This document shows, in pieces, positions 7,477 to 15,377 of a stretch of 15,404 bases of DNA (position 1 is the stretch's first letter; the number at the start of each line of letters is the position of its first letter). The notes below the pieces were generated by a model that saw only the letters and a list, made by a program, of their open reading frames with translations, was not told the DNA's origin and did not search any database. Source of the stretch: Pseudomonadales bacterium (GTDB lineage: Bacteria; Pseudomonadota; Gammaproteobacteria; Pseudomonadales; Halieaceae); the NCBI GenBank assembly GCA_024234815.1, contig JACKNO010000009.1, positions 1-15,404 on the forward strand, given 5' to 3'. The translations under genes and the position numbers were made by a program.

Positions 7477-7535
7477 GTTGTCTCTTCCGCTGGAGGCTGT
7501 TGTCTATGTGTTGGGGGATAGTTGAACACAGCTGG

Positions 7536-7581
7536 TATTGCGTGCAGCTGTCGGCAGTATTGCCATTTGGTATAGGTGGCG
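7536..7581 (-). promoter_or_regulatory. Shared upstream motif, copy B
   Basis: About 60-105 bp upstream of the PepSY gene. GTATTG occurs at 7536-7541 and 7558-7563, exactly 22 bp apart, with CAGCTGTCGGCA between them and CCATTTGGTATAG after the second. The same layout with the sequence ACATT is seen in copy C. The rest of 7477-7649 shows no gene, and no clear terminator for the second PAP2 gene. Confidence 0.45.
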
Positions 7582-7649
7582 ATGAAAGATCACCTGTAAT
7601 GCATTGGAGCTTAGCCTTTCAGGGACCAACCTGATTTGAATGCTTGTTC

Positions 7650-8180
7650 TCAGGCTCCAACGACCACAAGCCAGCTGATGACCGCCACAAAACTCCCAAC
7701 CACTGCACCGACCAGTACATCTCCCGGATAGTGCACACCCAGCGACACCCGCGACAACGCGACTGCTCCGGCCCAGAGATACATAACCACTGCCCCGCAC
7801 CCATAAACAAGCACCAGCACGGTTGCCAGCAAGAAGGCGCGCGAACAATGTCCTGAAGGACAGCTGAACCGGTTAGCTCCTGCTGCCAGGCTCCGCACGC
7901 CCGGTATTGAGTCCTGCGGACGTGGGCGCTGCAGTGTGTTCTTCAAGACCCAGTGGAGACTGCGTTCGATAACCAGGGACACAACAAGTAACGGAAAAAC
8001 TGTCTCGAGGCCCGGTAGCCCGAATTTCCGGATAGCCACAGGAATGAGAACATGCAATACCCCTTCACTGGAACGCGACAAAATTCGCAGAGAAAGTAAA
8101 GCAAATCCATTTTCGCGGTGCTTGAATAATTTCAGGAATAATAGTCGATCATATTCATTCAATCGCCATAGGAGCCCCAT
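7650..8180 (-). CDS. PAP2-superfamily phosphatase (second, canonical type)
   Basis: A 176-residue polytopic membrane phosphatase with all three canonical PAP2 motifs: KNTLQRPRP (KX6RP), SCPSGHCSRAF (PSGH) and SRVSLGVHYPGDV (SRX5HX3D). Such compact proteins hydrolyse undecaprenyl diphosphate (BacA-independent UppP activity), phosphatidylglycerol phosphate or lipid A phosphates at the periplasmic face. I prefer ATG 8180, which has AGGAGA 12 bases upstream on the minus strand; an in-frame TTG at 8252 would add 24 residues rich in polar residues and cysteine, unlike family N-termini. It differs strongly from the PAP2 protein at 2100-2849, so it is not a recent duplicate. Substrate undecided. Confidence 0.88.
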   Translation of the reverse strand: MGLLWRLNEYDRLLFLKLFKHRENGFALLSLRILSRSSEGVLHVLIPVAIRKFGLPGLETVFPLLVVSLVIERSLHWVLKNTLQRPRPQDSIPGVRSLAAGANRFSCPSGHCSRAFLLATVLVLVYGCGAVVMYLWAGAVALSRVSLGVHYPGDVLVGAVVGSFVAVISWLVVVGA

Positions 8181-8327
8181 GCCAGTGTCGTGTCTCCTGT
8201 TAAAACAAATGTTCTTGCAGATGGTCACAGGTTGATTTTCAGCGGCAACCAAACGATATCATCCAACTTTACATTTGAGATTCTTTCAACCCGACACGGG
8301 TCACCGCTGCACTATCTAAACATAAGC

Positions 8328-8373
8328 ACATTGAGGCCAGCTGTCCGCAACATTACCATTTTGTATATTTGCT
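8328..8373 (-). promoter_or_regulatory. Shared upstream motif, copy C
   Basis: ACATT at 8328-8332 and 8350-8354 are 22 bp apart, with CCAGCTGTCCGCA between and CCATTTTGTATATTTGCT after. This is the longest match to copy B (most of about 40 positions). It lies about 150-190 bp upstream of the second PAP2 gene and abuts the transposase relic, so it could also be an old element end instead of an operator. Confidence 0.4.
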
Positions 8374-8696
8374 CGTAGGATTGGCACGAACGGGAACAGC
8401 GTTGCTCGCAGAATTGTTCGATGCCGCCAGGAAAAAGGTGCCGTGCGTACTGGCCTTATCCAGTCAACGAGACTATGTTCGGGTAGTTTGCGTCCACCAG
8501 GGCGATCGGCATGGGGGTAACAGGCGCTACCATATCAATATCGTTGACGAGAAAACCCGGTTTGAAATTGTCCGCACAGTGGAGAAAGTATTCGAGCGTT
8601 ACCTGATTTCGGTGCTGGCTTTGCTACTGGAACAATTCCCTTTTTGACATCCCCAGTTTTCACGCGGACAACGGCTCCGATTACCTCAATCAATAG
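8369..8696 (+). pseudogene. Relic of an rve/DDE-type transposase
   Basis: This piece matches the integrase-core region of a common transposase family whose members read R-V-D-T-V-H-Q-G-D, then Y-H-I-N-x-V-D-E, then L-L-E-Q-F-P-F, then F-H-S-D-N-G-S-E-Y-I-N. Here I read YVRVVCVHQGDR, YHINIVDEKTRFEIV, ALLLEQFPF and, after a frame change, DIPSFHADNGSDYLNQ. The first catalytic Asp is replaced by Val (codon 8486-8488). One extra T in the run at 8641-8645 shifts the frame, and a TAG at 8694 ends it. The catalytic Glu region and the N-terminal DNA-binding part are missing, so it cannot be active. No terminal repeats or target duplication were found. The family (IS481-like or an ISNCY group) is not fixed. 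Confidence 0.72.
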
Positions 8697-8739
8697 CCTC
8701 GCTTGCTGTTGGCGCCCGCGGTACTTGCCCACGGTAGAC

Positions 8740-9816
8740 TCAGCGACATTGATGCCAGGCTTGTTCGGCTGTCTTTTCCACGAGGCAGAGGGATACCGTG
8801 AGGATACGATGGTCGGAAATCGGGATCGATTCACCCGAGGGAAGTTTCACTGGATTCGTGAAGATGAGACGCGCCGGCGCCTGCGCTTGCCACCGCTCGA
8901 GGGCGCCCGGCCGCGTCCAGATGTAGTCGATTTGTCGGGCCTGCGTGTCTCGCTTACCAGTTTCAGTCCAGCCACGCGGAGTTTGGCGATCCTTCGATCT
9001 GGTTACCGCTCGGTCGGGCGGATCCGGTGGGATCGTTGGGCTCGTCATGCCCGGGTAGTAGTGGGAAGCTCGCGTGAAATTGAAGTCGCCTCCCAACAGG
9101 ACAGGTGTTTCACCGGGCAATTCCTCCATGAAGTGCCTCGCTTCAACGAGCTGGCTCCAGCGCACATCGCCATTTGGATCGTGCAAGTCGCAGGCTGTTC
9201 CGGACGCCTCATTGCCCAAATAGCAAGCGATGAGGTGAGTGCTGGCCACCCAGAAAAGTTGCTCGCCAATTTTGATCTGAGCGGCGAGCACACCCTTTCC
9301 CGCAAGGCAGTCGGCCTCCCAGAACTTGAAGCAATTACCCTGTGCATCGAATCGATGAAACTCGGTTCGTACGATCGGGAAACGCGACAGCACTACCAGC
9401 CCGGAGCCGCCGGGTCGTTCGAGTGCGTCGACGCGATAGGGAAAATTCAGAATGACTCCCGGATGCGCAAGCATCGCGCGACGCGCGCCATCCTTCCAGG
9501 CCTCCTGGATCAATACGATATCCAATGCGGGTTCATTCCGGCCCAGCCTTTCTGCGAATTCAGCAAACCGCAAATCGACTTCGTCGGCCCAATCGAATCC
9601 AAAAACGGATACGCCCCACAGGTTCGCAGTTGCAACACGAAGCGAGTTGTTCCGAAGCCCAACTGCGCCTGGACCGAGGCGTTCGATCTGGGGAGGTGCG
9701 ATGCCCCGCTCGGCACAGCCACCGGCGGAGACGGCGATGATCGCCAGCACAAGGGCTGCAAGGAGGTGGCCCACCTTAATATGCAGTCGTACCGTTCTGC
9801 TGCCAGATTCTGTCAT
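8740..9816 (-). CDS. Endonuclease/exonuclease/phosphatase-family lipoprotein, neutral-sphingomyelinase-like
   Basis: A 358-residue secreted protein of the EEP fold. After an N-terminal hydrophobic helix (LLAALVLAIIAVSAGGC) the SAGGC sequence is a weak lipobox, suggesting lipid attachment. Metal and catalytic motifs appear in order: ATANLWG (Asn), VLIQEAW (Glu), GGSGLVVLSRFPI, STHLIA, LLGGDFNF (Asp/Asn), IDYIWTR and ISDHRILTVSL (Asp/His). The segment EADCLAGKGVLAAQI between them is the K-G-containing stretch seen in neutral sphingomyelinases rather than in DNA-repair exonucleases, and two cysteines around it could pair. A phosphodiesterase acting on phospholipids or sphingolipids outside the cytoplasm is the best guess. 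ATG 9816 preferred over TTG 9822. It is separated from kup by about 110 bp. Confidence 0.82.
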   Translation of the reverse strand: MTESGSRTVRLHIKVGHLLAALVLAIIAVSAGGCAERGIAPPQIERLGPGAVGLRNNSLRVATANLWGVSVFGFDWADEVDLRFAEFAERLGRNEPALDIVLIQEAWKDGARRAMLAHPGVILNFPYRVDALERPGGSGLVVLSRFPIVRTEFHRFDAQGNCFKFWEADCLAGKGVLAAQIKIGEQLFWVASTHLIACYLGNEASGTACDLHDPNGDVRWSQLVEARHFMEELPGETPVLLGGDFNFTRASHYYPGMTSPTIPPDPPDRAVTRSKDRQTPRGWTETGKRDTQARQIDYIWTRPGALERWQAQAPARLIFTNPVKLPSGESIPISDHRILTVSLCLVEKTAEQAWHQCR

Positions 9817-9878
9817 CGTCAAGCCGCAATTCTTCCATAATGGTGCGGGTGATCAACATAGGGAAACGCTAAAATCTT

Positions 9879-9894
9879 ACCGATTTCCGTCGGT
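9879..9894 (-). terminator. Weak hairpin downstream of kup
   Basis: ACCGA-TTTCCG-TCGGT is a perfect 5-bp stem with a 6-bp loop, about 30 bp beyond the kup stop; on the minus strand it is followed by AAGATTTT. The stem is short and the T tract imperfect, so this is only a possible terminator. Confidence 0.25.
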
Positions 9895-9925
9895 TCAACG
9901 ATGCCGGTCCTGGGCGGATCTTCGC

Positions 9926-11827
9926 TCAATTGAGCACCACCTGCAAACCCAATTCCAGCACCCGCTCCTCCGGCAGGTGAAAGTACGCCGTTGCGCGCGC
10001 CGCGTTGCGGGTCATCCACAGGTACACCCATTGCTGCAGGCGGGGAAGGCCGCGCAAGCCCCGCCGGGGAATCAGCGTTTCACGGCTGAGCAGGTAGATC
10101 GCCGAGTCGGTATCAACCGGAAGCCCCGCATGCTCACCCAGTTTCAGGGCGACAGGTATATTCGGTGTTTGCGAGAAGCCGTAGTGAACCCGAACCCGCA
10201 TCAATCCCTGTCCGAGCACAGCAATATCCAGGCGCTCCGCCGCCGGTACGCGCGGTCGGTCAGCGGTGACCACGTTGAGCAGTAGTACCTGCTCATGCAG
10301 CACCCCGGTACAGGCCAGGTGGTGTACCAGGGCAGCCGGTATGTTGGGATCGTCCCGCCCGGTGAGCACCACGGCTACGCCGGGAACCCGGTGTACCGGA
10401 GTGTGTTCAATCTGGCCCAGAAATGCCTCCTGGCTGGTCGAACGCTCTGCCAGATGCCCGGCCAGCATTGCCCGGCCGGCACGCCAACTCCACATCATCA
10501 GAAATATCAGTGCCGCGATGACACAGGCATACCAGCCGCCGTCGGGTATTTTTGCCAGATTGGCCCCCAGAAAGGCACTGTCTATGATCACAAACAGGGC
10601 ACCGGCGCCGACAGCCAGCAGGGGATGCCAGGCAAACCGCCTGGCCACGGCCACCGCCAGGATAGTTGTCACCACCATATCCATCGACACAGCTACCCCA
10701 TAGGCAGAAGCCAGGGCTTCCGAGCTGCCAAAACCGATAACCAGTGCCACGCAGGCTATCATCAGCAGCCAGTTGACCAGTGGCAGGTAGACCTGCCCCG
10801 ATTCCTCCGCGTGCGTATAAATAACCTGCATGCGCGGCAACTGCCCCAACCGTATCGCCTGGCGGGTAAGCGAGAAGGTCGCGCTAATAACCGCCTGCGA
10901 TGCGATGATAGTGGCTGTTGTCGCCAGGACCACCAGGGGTATTGCGGCCCACTCCGGCGCCAGGTGAAAGAATGGCGCCTGTATCGCATCGGGTTGCGCC
11001 AGCAGCAAGGCACCCTGACCCAGGTAATTCAATACCAGTGCCGGAAACACAAGCAAAAACCAGGCGCGCCTTATGGGCGAGGCGCCAAAATGACCGAGAT
11101 CCGCATACAGGGCCTCGCCGCCCGTCACCACAAGGAACACAGCCCCGAGCGTGAGATACCCTGTGAGGCCATTGCTGGCGAAAAAGCTTATGGCATACCA
11201 GGGATTGAACGCTGCCAGGATGGCGGGCTCAACCAATATCCCACGCACACCCAGCACGGCCAGCACCAGAAACCAGAGCAACATGACCGGTCCGAACAGG
11301 CCGCCAATCCGACTACTGCCGTGCCGCTGCAGGCTGAACAGGCCGATCAGGATCACGATGGTAATCGGGACCACGTAGCTGTCCAACAACGGCGCGGCGA
11401 CATGCAGCCCCTCAACCGCGCTCAGCACCGAAATAGCGGGCGTGATGGTGCCATCGCCATAGAGCAGGCAGGCGCCAAACAAACCGAGCAACATCAACCA
11501 GTACCGGGGTTGGTCGGCGCTGCTGCGCCATGGATTCAGCAGCGCCACCAGGGCGATGATCCCGCCCTCTCCCTGGTTATCCGCCCGCAGGATAAACGCC
11601 AGGTACTTGATGGAAATCACCAGCACCAGCGCCCAAAGTATCAGCGACATCACGCCCAACAGGTCGGGCCTGTCCAGTGGCGGCGCCCCGACCCCACCGA
11701 ACGCCTCTCGCAGTGCGTACAATGGACTGGTGCCGATATCGCCGAACACAACACCAAGTGCTGCCACAAGGGCTTGATGGCTCGCGGTGAGCCGCGCGGG
11801 GGCGGCGAGGACTGGCTTGCTGGGCAT
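9926..11827 (-). CDS. kup: Potassium uptake protein Kup
   Basis: A 633-residue inner-membrane K+ transporter of the KUP/HAK/KT family, normally a low-affinity proton-coupled uptake system. The N-terminal GDIGTSPLYALREAF is the family signature and carries the acidic/polar residues of the ion path. About twelve hydrophobic helices follow, including GGIIALVALL, LLYGDGTITPAISVLSAVEG and FASNGLTGYLTLGAVFLVVTGGEALYADLGHFG. A hydrophilic C-terminal cytoplasmic domain (from about residue 470) includes VVLTGRDDPNIPAALVHHL and ends in the typical FHLPEERVLELGLQVVLN. Length and all segments look complete. ATG 11827 has no visible Shine-Dalgarno. It diverges from the glucoamylase gene, with only 47 bp between the start codons. 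Confidence 0.96.
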   Translation of the reverse strand: MPSKPVLAAPARLTASHQALVAALGVVFGDIGTSPLYALREAFGGVGAPPLDRPDLLGVMSLILWALVLVISIKYLAFILRADNQGEGGIIALVALLNPWRSSADQPRYWLMLLGLFGACLLYGDGTITPAISVLSAVEGLHVAAPLLDSYVVPITIVILIGLFSLQRHGSSRIGGLFGPVMLLWFLVLAVLGVRGILVEPAILAAFNPWYAISFFASNGLTGYLTLGAVFLVVTGGEALYADLGHFGASPIRRAWFLLVFPALVLNYLGQGALLLAQPDAIQAPFFHLAPEWAAIPLVVLATTATIIASQAVISATFSLTRQAIRLGQLPRMQVIYTHAEESGQVYLPLVNWLLMIACVALVIGFGSSEALASAYGVAVSMDMVVTTILAVAVARRFAWHPLLAVGAGALFVIIDSAFLGANLAKIPDGGWYACVIAALIFLMMWSWRAGRAMLAGHLAERSTSQEAFLGQIEHTPVHRVPGVAVVLTGRDDPNIPAALVHHLACTGVLHEQVLLLNVVTADRPRVPAAERLDIAVLGQGLMRVRVHYGFSQTPNIPVALKLGEHAGLPVDTDSAIYLLSRETLIPRRGLRGLPRLQQWVYLWMTRNAARATAYFHLPEERVLELGLQVVLN

Positions 11828-11847
11828 GAGTGCGATGCTACTATAGT
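11817..11847 (+). promoter_or_regulatory. Promoter of the glucoamylase gene, inside the kup start
   Basis: TTGCTG (11817-11822) and an extended -10 TGC-TACTAT (11836-11844) are 16 bp apart, placing a start near 11851 and a 24-base leader before GTG 11875. The -10 lies in the perfect palindrome ACTATAGT (11840-11847), so the same bases read TATAGT on the kup strand. The -35 overlaps the first kup codons, which should make the two transcripts interfere. Confidence 0.5.
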
Positions 11848-11874
11848 CGGAAGAGTAATTTCCGGGGAATTTTA

Positions 11875-14310
11875 GTGAATAGCGTTATTCAGAAACTTAC
11901 CGCGGACCAGGCTCCCGGCTGGCCGGGCATCGAGGCGCGCTGGACATCAAGCGCCAAGTGCGGGGTCGGCACCGCCCTGGGGGCCAACGGCCGACTGTGG
12001 TTTTCCATCAGTCATGGCATTCTCAACGAAATCTACTATCCGCGAGTGGACCAGGCGTGTACCCGGGATATGGGTTTGTTGGTGACGGACCGGGCGGACT
12101 TTTTCTCGGAGGAGAAACGCCATACCCGGCAGCAGATAGCGAGTCTCGCACAAGGCGTGCCGGCTTACCACCTGACCAATACCTGCCTGCAGGACCGCTA
12201 TCAAATAGAGAAAGAAGTCCTCGCCGACCCGGTGCGCGAAGTGGTGCTGCAACGCATCCGTTTCACCCCGCTGCGGGGTGCCCTCACCGACTATTCGCTG
12301 TTCGCGCTGCTGTCACCGCATTTGGGCAACAGCGGCGCGGGCAACAGTGCACGACTGGGAGCATTCAAAGGCGTACCGATGCTATTCGCCCAGCGGGATG
12401 GCGTCGCACTGGCCCTGGCCTGTTCTACCAACTGGTTGCAACGATCGGTCGGCTTCGTTGGTGTATCGGACGGCTGGCAGGACCTGTCGCGGCACCGCCA
12501 CATGGCCTGGAGTTACGCCAGCGCAAACAATGGCAACGTCGCCCTGACGGCTGAAATCGACCTCGCGTCCTGCCAGGGCAGCTTTATCCTGGCCCTGGGT
12601 TTCGGTCGCACTTGCGAGGAGGCCGGACACAGGGCGGCGGCCAGCCTCTGGGAAGGCTTTGATCCGGCCCTCACCAAATACTGCAGGGATTGGCAGGACT
12701 GGCAGAGCACCCTGCTGCCGCTTCACCCAGACACGCCAGGGGGCCGCGATATATACCGAGTATCCACCGCGGTACTGCGAAGCCATGAGTCCGCCCGGTT
12801 CCCCGGCGCCATTATTGCCAGCTTGTCGATTCCCTGGGGATTTTCCAAGGGCGATGGCGACCTGGGAGGTTATCACCTGGTCTGGCCCCGCGACCTGGTG
12901 GAAACCGCCGGCGGCTTGTTGGCGGCAGGTGCAAATGACGAGGTGCGGCGGGTACTGCGCTATCTGGCAATTACCCAGGAAGACGATGGCTACTGGCCCC
13001 AGAATATGTGGGTGGATGGCCGACCCTACTGGGAGGGTATCCAGATGGACGAAACCGGCTTCCCTATCCTGCTGGTCGAACTCGCCCTGCGCTATGGCGC
13101 CATCGACAGCAGCACCGCTGCCCAATACTGGCCCATGGTCCGTCGGGCCGCCAGCTTCCTGGTGCGCAATGGCCCGGTCACCCAGCAGGACCGCTGGGAG
13201 GAGGACCCGGGGTACTCGCCCTTTACCCTGGCGGTAGAGGTGGCCGCCCTGCTTTGCGCTGCCGACCTGGCCGATGCTCTCGACCCCGGTATAGCACGCC
13301 ATCTGCGGGAGACCGCGGATACCTGGAATTCCGCCATTGAGCGCTGGACCTATGTCACCGGCGGCGAACTGGCACAGCAGGCAGGCGTCGAGGGGTACTA
13401 CGTGCGCATTGCACCGCCGGAGTCCGCAGAGGGGCCCTCACCCACGCTGGGATACGTGCCCATCAAGAACCGGCCGCCCGGCCAGTCGACGACGCCCGCC
13501 TCGCATATCATCAGCCCCGATGCCCTCGCCCTGGTCCGGTTCGGCCTGCGTGCCGCAGACGACCCCCGTATCGTCAACACGATCAGGGCGATAGACACCC
13601 TGCTTCGGTTCGAGGCGCCCCAGGGACCGCTGTGGCGTCGCTACAACGGCGATGGCTACGGTGAACACGAGGACGGCGAGCCCTTCGACGGCACCGGCAC
13701 AGGACGGCCCTGGCCCTTGCTCACCGGGGAGCGGGCGCACTATGAACTGGCCGCCGGCCGGCTGGAGCAGGCACGGGCCCTGGCCGCAACACTCTCCAAC
13801 TGTGGCAACGAAGGCGGCTTCCTGCCCGAACAGATCTGGGATGCGGATGATCTGTCCCGGCACGAATTGTTCCGGGGCAGGCCGTCTGGTTCAGCCATGC
13901 CACTGGTGTGGGCCCACGCGGAATATATCAAGCTGTGCCGGTCCCTGACGGACGGCAAGGTCTTCGACATGCCTCCGCAGCCGGTGCAGCGCTACCAGGT
14001 GGAGCGGCAAGTCTCGGACCTGGCAATCTGGCGCCACAACAACAAGTGCCAGCATATCCCCGCCGGGAAACGCCTGCGCCTGGAGTTGCGCCGGCCGGCA
14101 CTGGTGCACTGGAGCGCGGACGACTGGCTGACGACAACAGATACCGCCAGTTACGATACAACCCTCGGAATTCACCTTGTCGACCTGCCCACAGCGTATC
14201 TCACTGGCGGGACTCGCCTGGTGTTCACCATCTACTGGACTGGTAGCGACCACTGGGAGACCGAAGATTTCCTGGTGACGATAGAGTCCACCCCGGAGCT
14301 TCAGGTATGA
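11875..14310 (+). CDS. GH15 glucoamylase/glucodextranase-type alpha-glucosidase
   Basis: An 811-residue glycoside hydrolase family 15 enzyme that releases beta-D-glucose from non-reducing ends of alpha-glucans. The N-terminal super-beta-sandwich domain (about 1-270) has the hallmarks APGWPGIEARWTSSAKCGVG and ISHGILNEIYYPRVDQ. The (alpha/alpha)6 barrel follows: GYHLVWPRDLVETAGGLLA, the acid motif DRWEEDPGYSP (Glu442/443), GYVPIKNRPPGQ and the base in LTGERAHYELAAGR (Glu619). The last ~100 residues form a beta-rich tail. No signal peptide is present, so it should act in the cytoplasm on maltodextrins or glycogen-type chains. GTG 11875 is chosen because GGGGAA precedes it at six bases and the promoter above fits; GTG 11830 would add 15 unlikely residues and precede the predicted transcript start. 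It overlaps the zwf relic by ATGA. Confidence 0.92.
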   Translation: MNSVIQKLTADQAPGWPGIEARWTSSAKCGVGTALGANGRLWFSISHGILNEIYYPRVDQACTRDMGLLVTDRADFFSEEKRHTRQQIASLAQGVPAYHLTNTCLQDRYQIEKEVLADPVREVVLQRIRFTPLRGALTDYSLFALLSPHLGNSGAGNSARLGAFKGVPMLFAQRDGVALALACSTNWLQRSVGFVGVSDGWQDLSRHRHMAWSYASANNGNVALTAEIDLASCQGSFILALGFGRTCEEAGHRAAASLWEGFDPALTKYCRDWQDWQSTLLPLHPDTPGGRDIYRVSTAVLRSHESARFPGAIIASLSIPWGFSKGDGDLGGYHLVWPRDLVETAGGLLAAGANDEVRRVLRYLAITQEDDGYWPQNMWVDGRPYWEGIQMDETGFPILLVELALRYGAIDSSTAAQYWPMVRRAASFLVRNGPVTQQDRWEEDPGYSPFTLAVEVAALLCAADLADALDPGIARHLRETADTWNSAIERWTYVTGGELAQQAGVEGYYVRIAPPESAEGPSPTLGYVPIKNRPPGQSTTPASHIISPDALALVRFGLRAADDPRIVNTIRAIDTLLRFEAPQGPLWRRYNGDGYGEHEDGEPFDGTGTGRPWPLLTGERAHYELAAGRLEQARALAATLSNCGNEGGFLPEQIWDADDLSRHELFRGRPSGSAMPLVWAHAEYIKLCRSLTDGKVFDMPPQPVQRYQVERQVSDLAIWRHNNKCQHIPAGKRLRLELRRPALVHWSADDWLTTTDTASYDTTLGIHLVDLPTAYLTGGTRLVFTIYWTGSDHWETEDFLVTIESTPELQV

Positions 14311-15375
14311 CATTGGAACAAAACCGGCAACGAGCCCGCCGGGTATGTTTACCGTGGTGATCAATCAACTGGTAGATTCCGGCTGCGCGGAAAATGCGCG
14401 CATCATTGTCGAGAAACCCTTTGGCCGCGACCTGAATTCAGCCAGCCTATTGAATGAAACGATTCACAAGGTGTTCGCGGAATCCAGCGTTTTTCGCATC
14501 GATCACTTCCTGGGCAAGGAGGTGGTACAGAACCTACTGGTTTTTCGCTTTGCCAATACTTTTCTCGAACCTATCTGGAATAGGAACTATATCGAAAGCG
14601 TACCAATCACTATGGCGGAGTCCTTTGGTGTGCAGGGTCGCGGTATATTCTACGGGGAGGCCGGGGCGATAAGGGACGTGGTGCAGAACCACCTGCTGCA
14701 GGTGGTGGGGTTCCTCGCTATGGAAGCTCCCGCCAGCACCTAGAACGAGGCTATTCGCGATGAAGTGGTAAAGGTATTTCGACAGATCAGGCCACTGACT
14801 CCGGCTGACGTCATCCGGGGGCAGTTCCGAGGGTATCGACAGGAGGCGGGCGTGGCGGCAGGATCCCGGGTGGAGACCTTTGCCGCCATGCGACTGGCGA
14901 TCGACTCCTGGCGTTGGGACTGCGTGCCTTATTTTATCCGCACTGGCAAGCAGCTGCCGCTCACAGCGACGGAAGTGATGGTGACACTCAAGCGCCCGCC
15001 GATGACCCACCTGGCTGCCGGCGCCGGCAACCACTTTCGGCTGCGCCTGGGTCCCGAGGTCACACTCGCGCTGGGCGCAATGGTCAAGAAACCCGGCGAG
15101 GCCATGGTAGGCGAGCCCACGGAACTGTCTCTGGTGAATCACCCGGTGGGCGATGAAATGAGTGCGTATGAACGACTGCTGGGCGATGCCATGGCAGGTG
15201 ACGCCACCCTCTTTGCGCGGCAGGACGCGGTGGAGAGTGCCTGGACAGTGGTCGATGGCATAGTCGGCGATGTGACGCCCGCCCACAGCTACGATGCGGG
15301 CATTGGGGACCGCCTGAAGCCGACCTTTTGACCGCGGATGTCGGCGGCTGGCTGCAACCCACGGAGGCGACGTAA
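14307..15375 (+). pseudogene. zwf: Glucose-6-phosphate dehydrogenase, degraded
   Basis: Zwf oxidises glucose 6-phosphate with NAD(P)+ at the entry of the pentose phosphate and Entner-Doudoroff routes. Downstream of PPGMF (14336) the sequence is clearly Zwf: IIVEKPFGRDL, VFRIDHFLGKEVVQN (substrate/catalytic His), NHLLQVVGFLAMEAPAS, IRGQFRGY, RLAIDSWRWDCVPYFIRTGK. Three lesions are visible. The roughly 120-residue nucleotide-binding N-terminus (GxxGDLA) is absent: ATG 14307, overlapping the glucoamylase stop, gives only a few codons (MTLEQNRQ) before the match starts in another frame. TAG at 14741-14743 interrupts the frame between APAST and NEAIRDE, as if from CAG. Near 15300 a one-base change shifts the frame; the expected tail WGPPEADLLTADVGGWLQP continues at 15304 and stops at 15375. 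Codons between are well conserved, so decay is recent or partly a sequencing artefact. Confidence 0.85.
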
Positions 15376-15377
15376 AA

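Noticed and set aside
8535..8834. Minus-strand 99-residue open frame overlapping the EEP 3' end
   Set aside because: Overlaps both the EEP gene and the transposase relic; no motif or ribosome site.
8644..9840. Long plus-strand open frame (398 codons)
   Set aside because: It lies opposite the EEP gene, whose motifs are clear; its translation is Arg/Ser-rich and shows no domain pattern.
10295..11875. Plus-strand open frame of 526 codons
   Set aside because: Antisense to kup. The translation is Gln/His/Arg-rich, as expected from the complement of hydrophobic membrane codons.
12382..13302. Minus-strand open frame of 306 codons
   Set aside because: Antisense to the GH15 catalytic region; GC-rich shadow without recognisable motifs.
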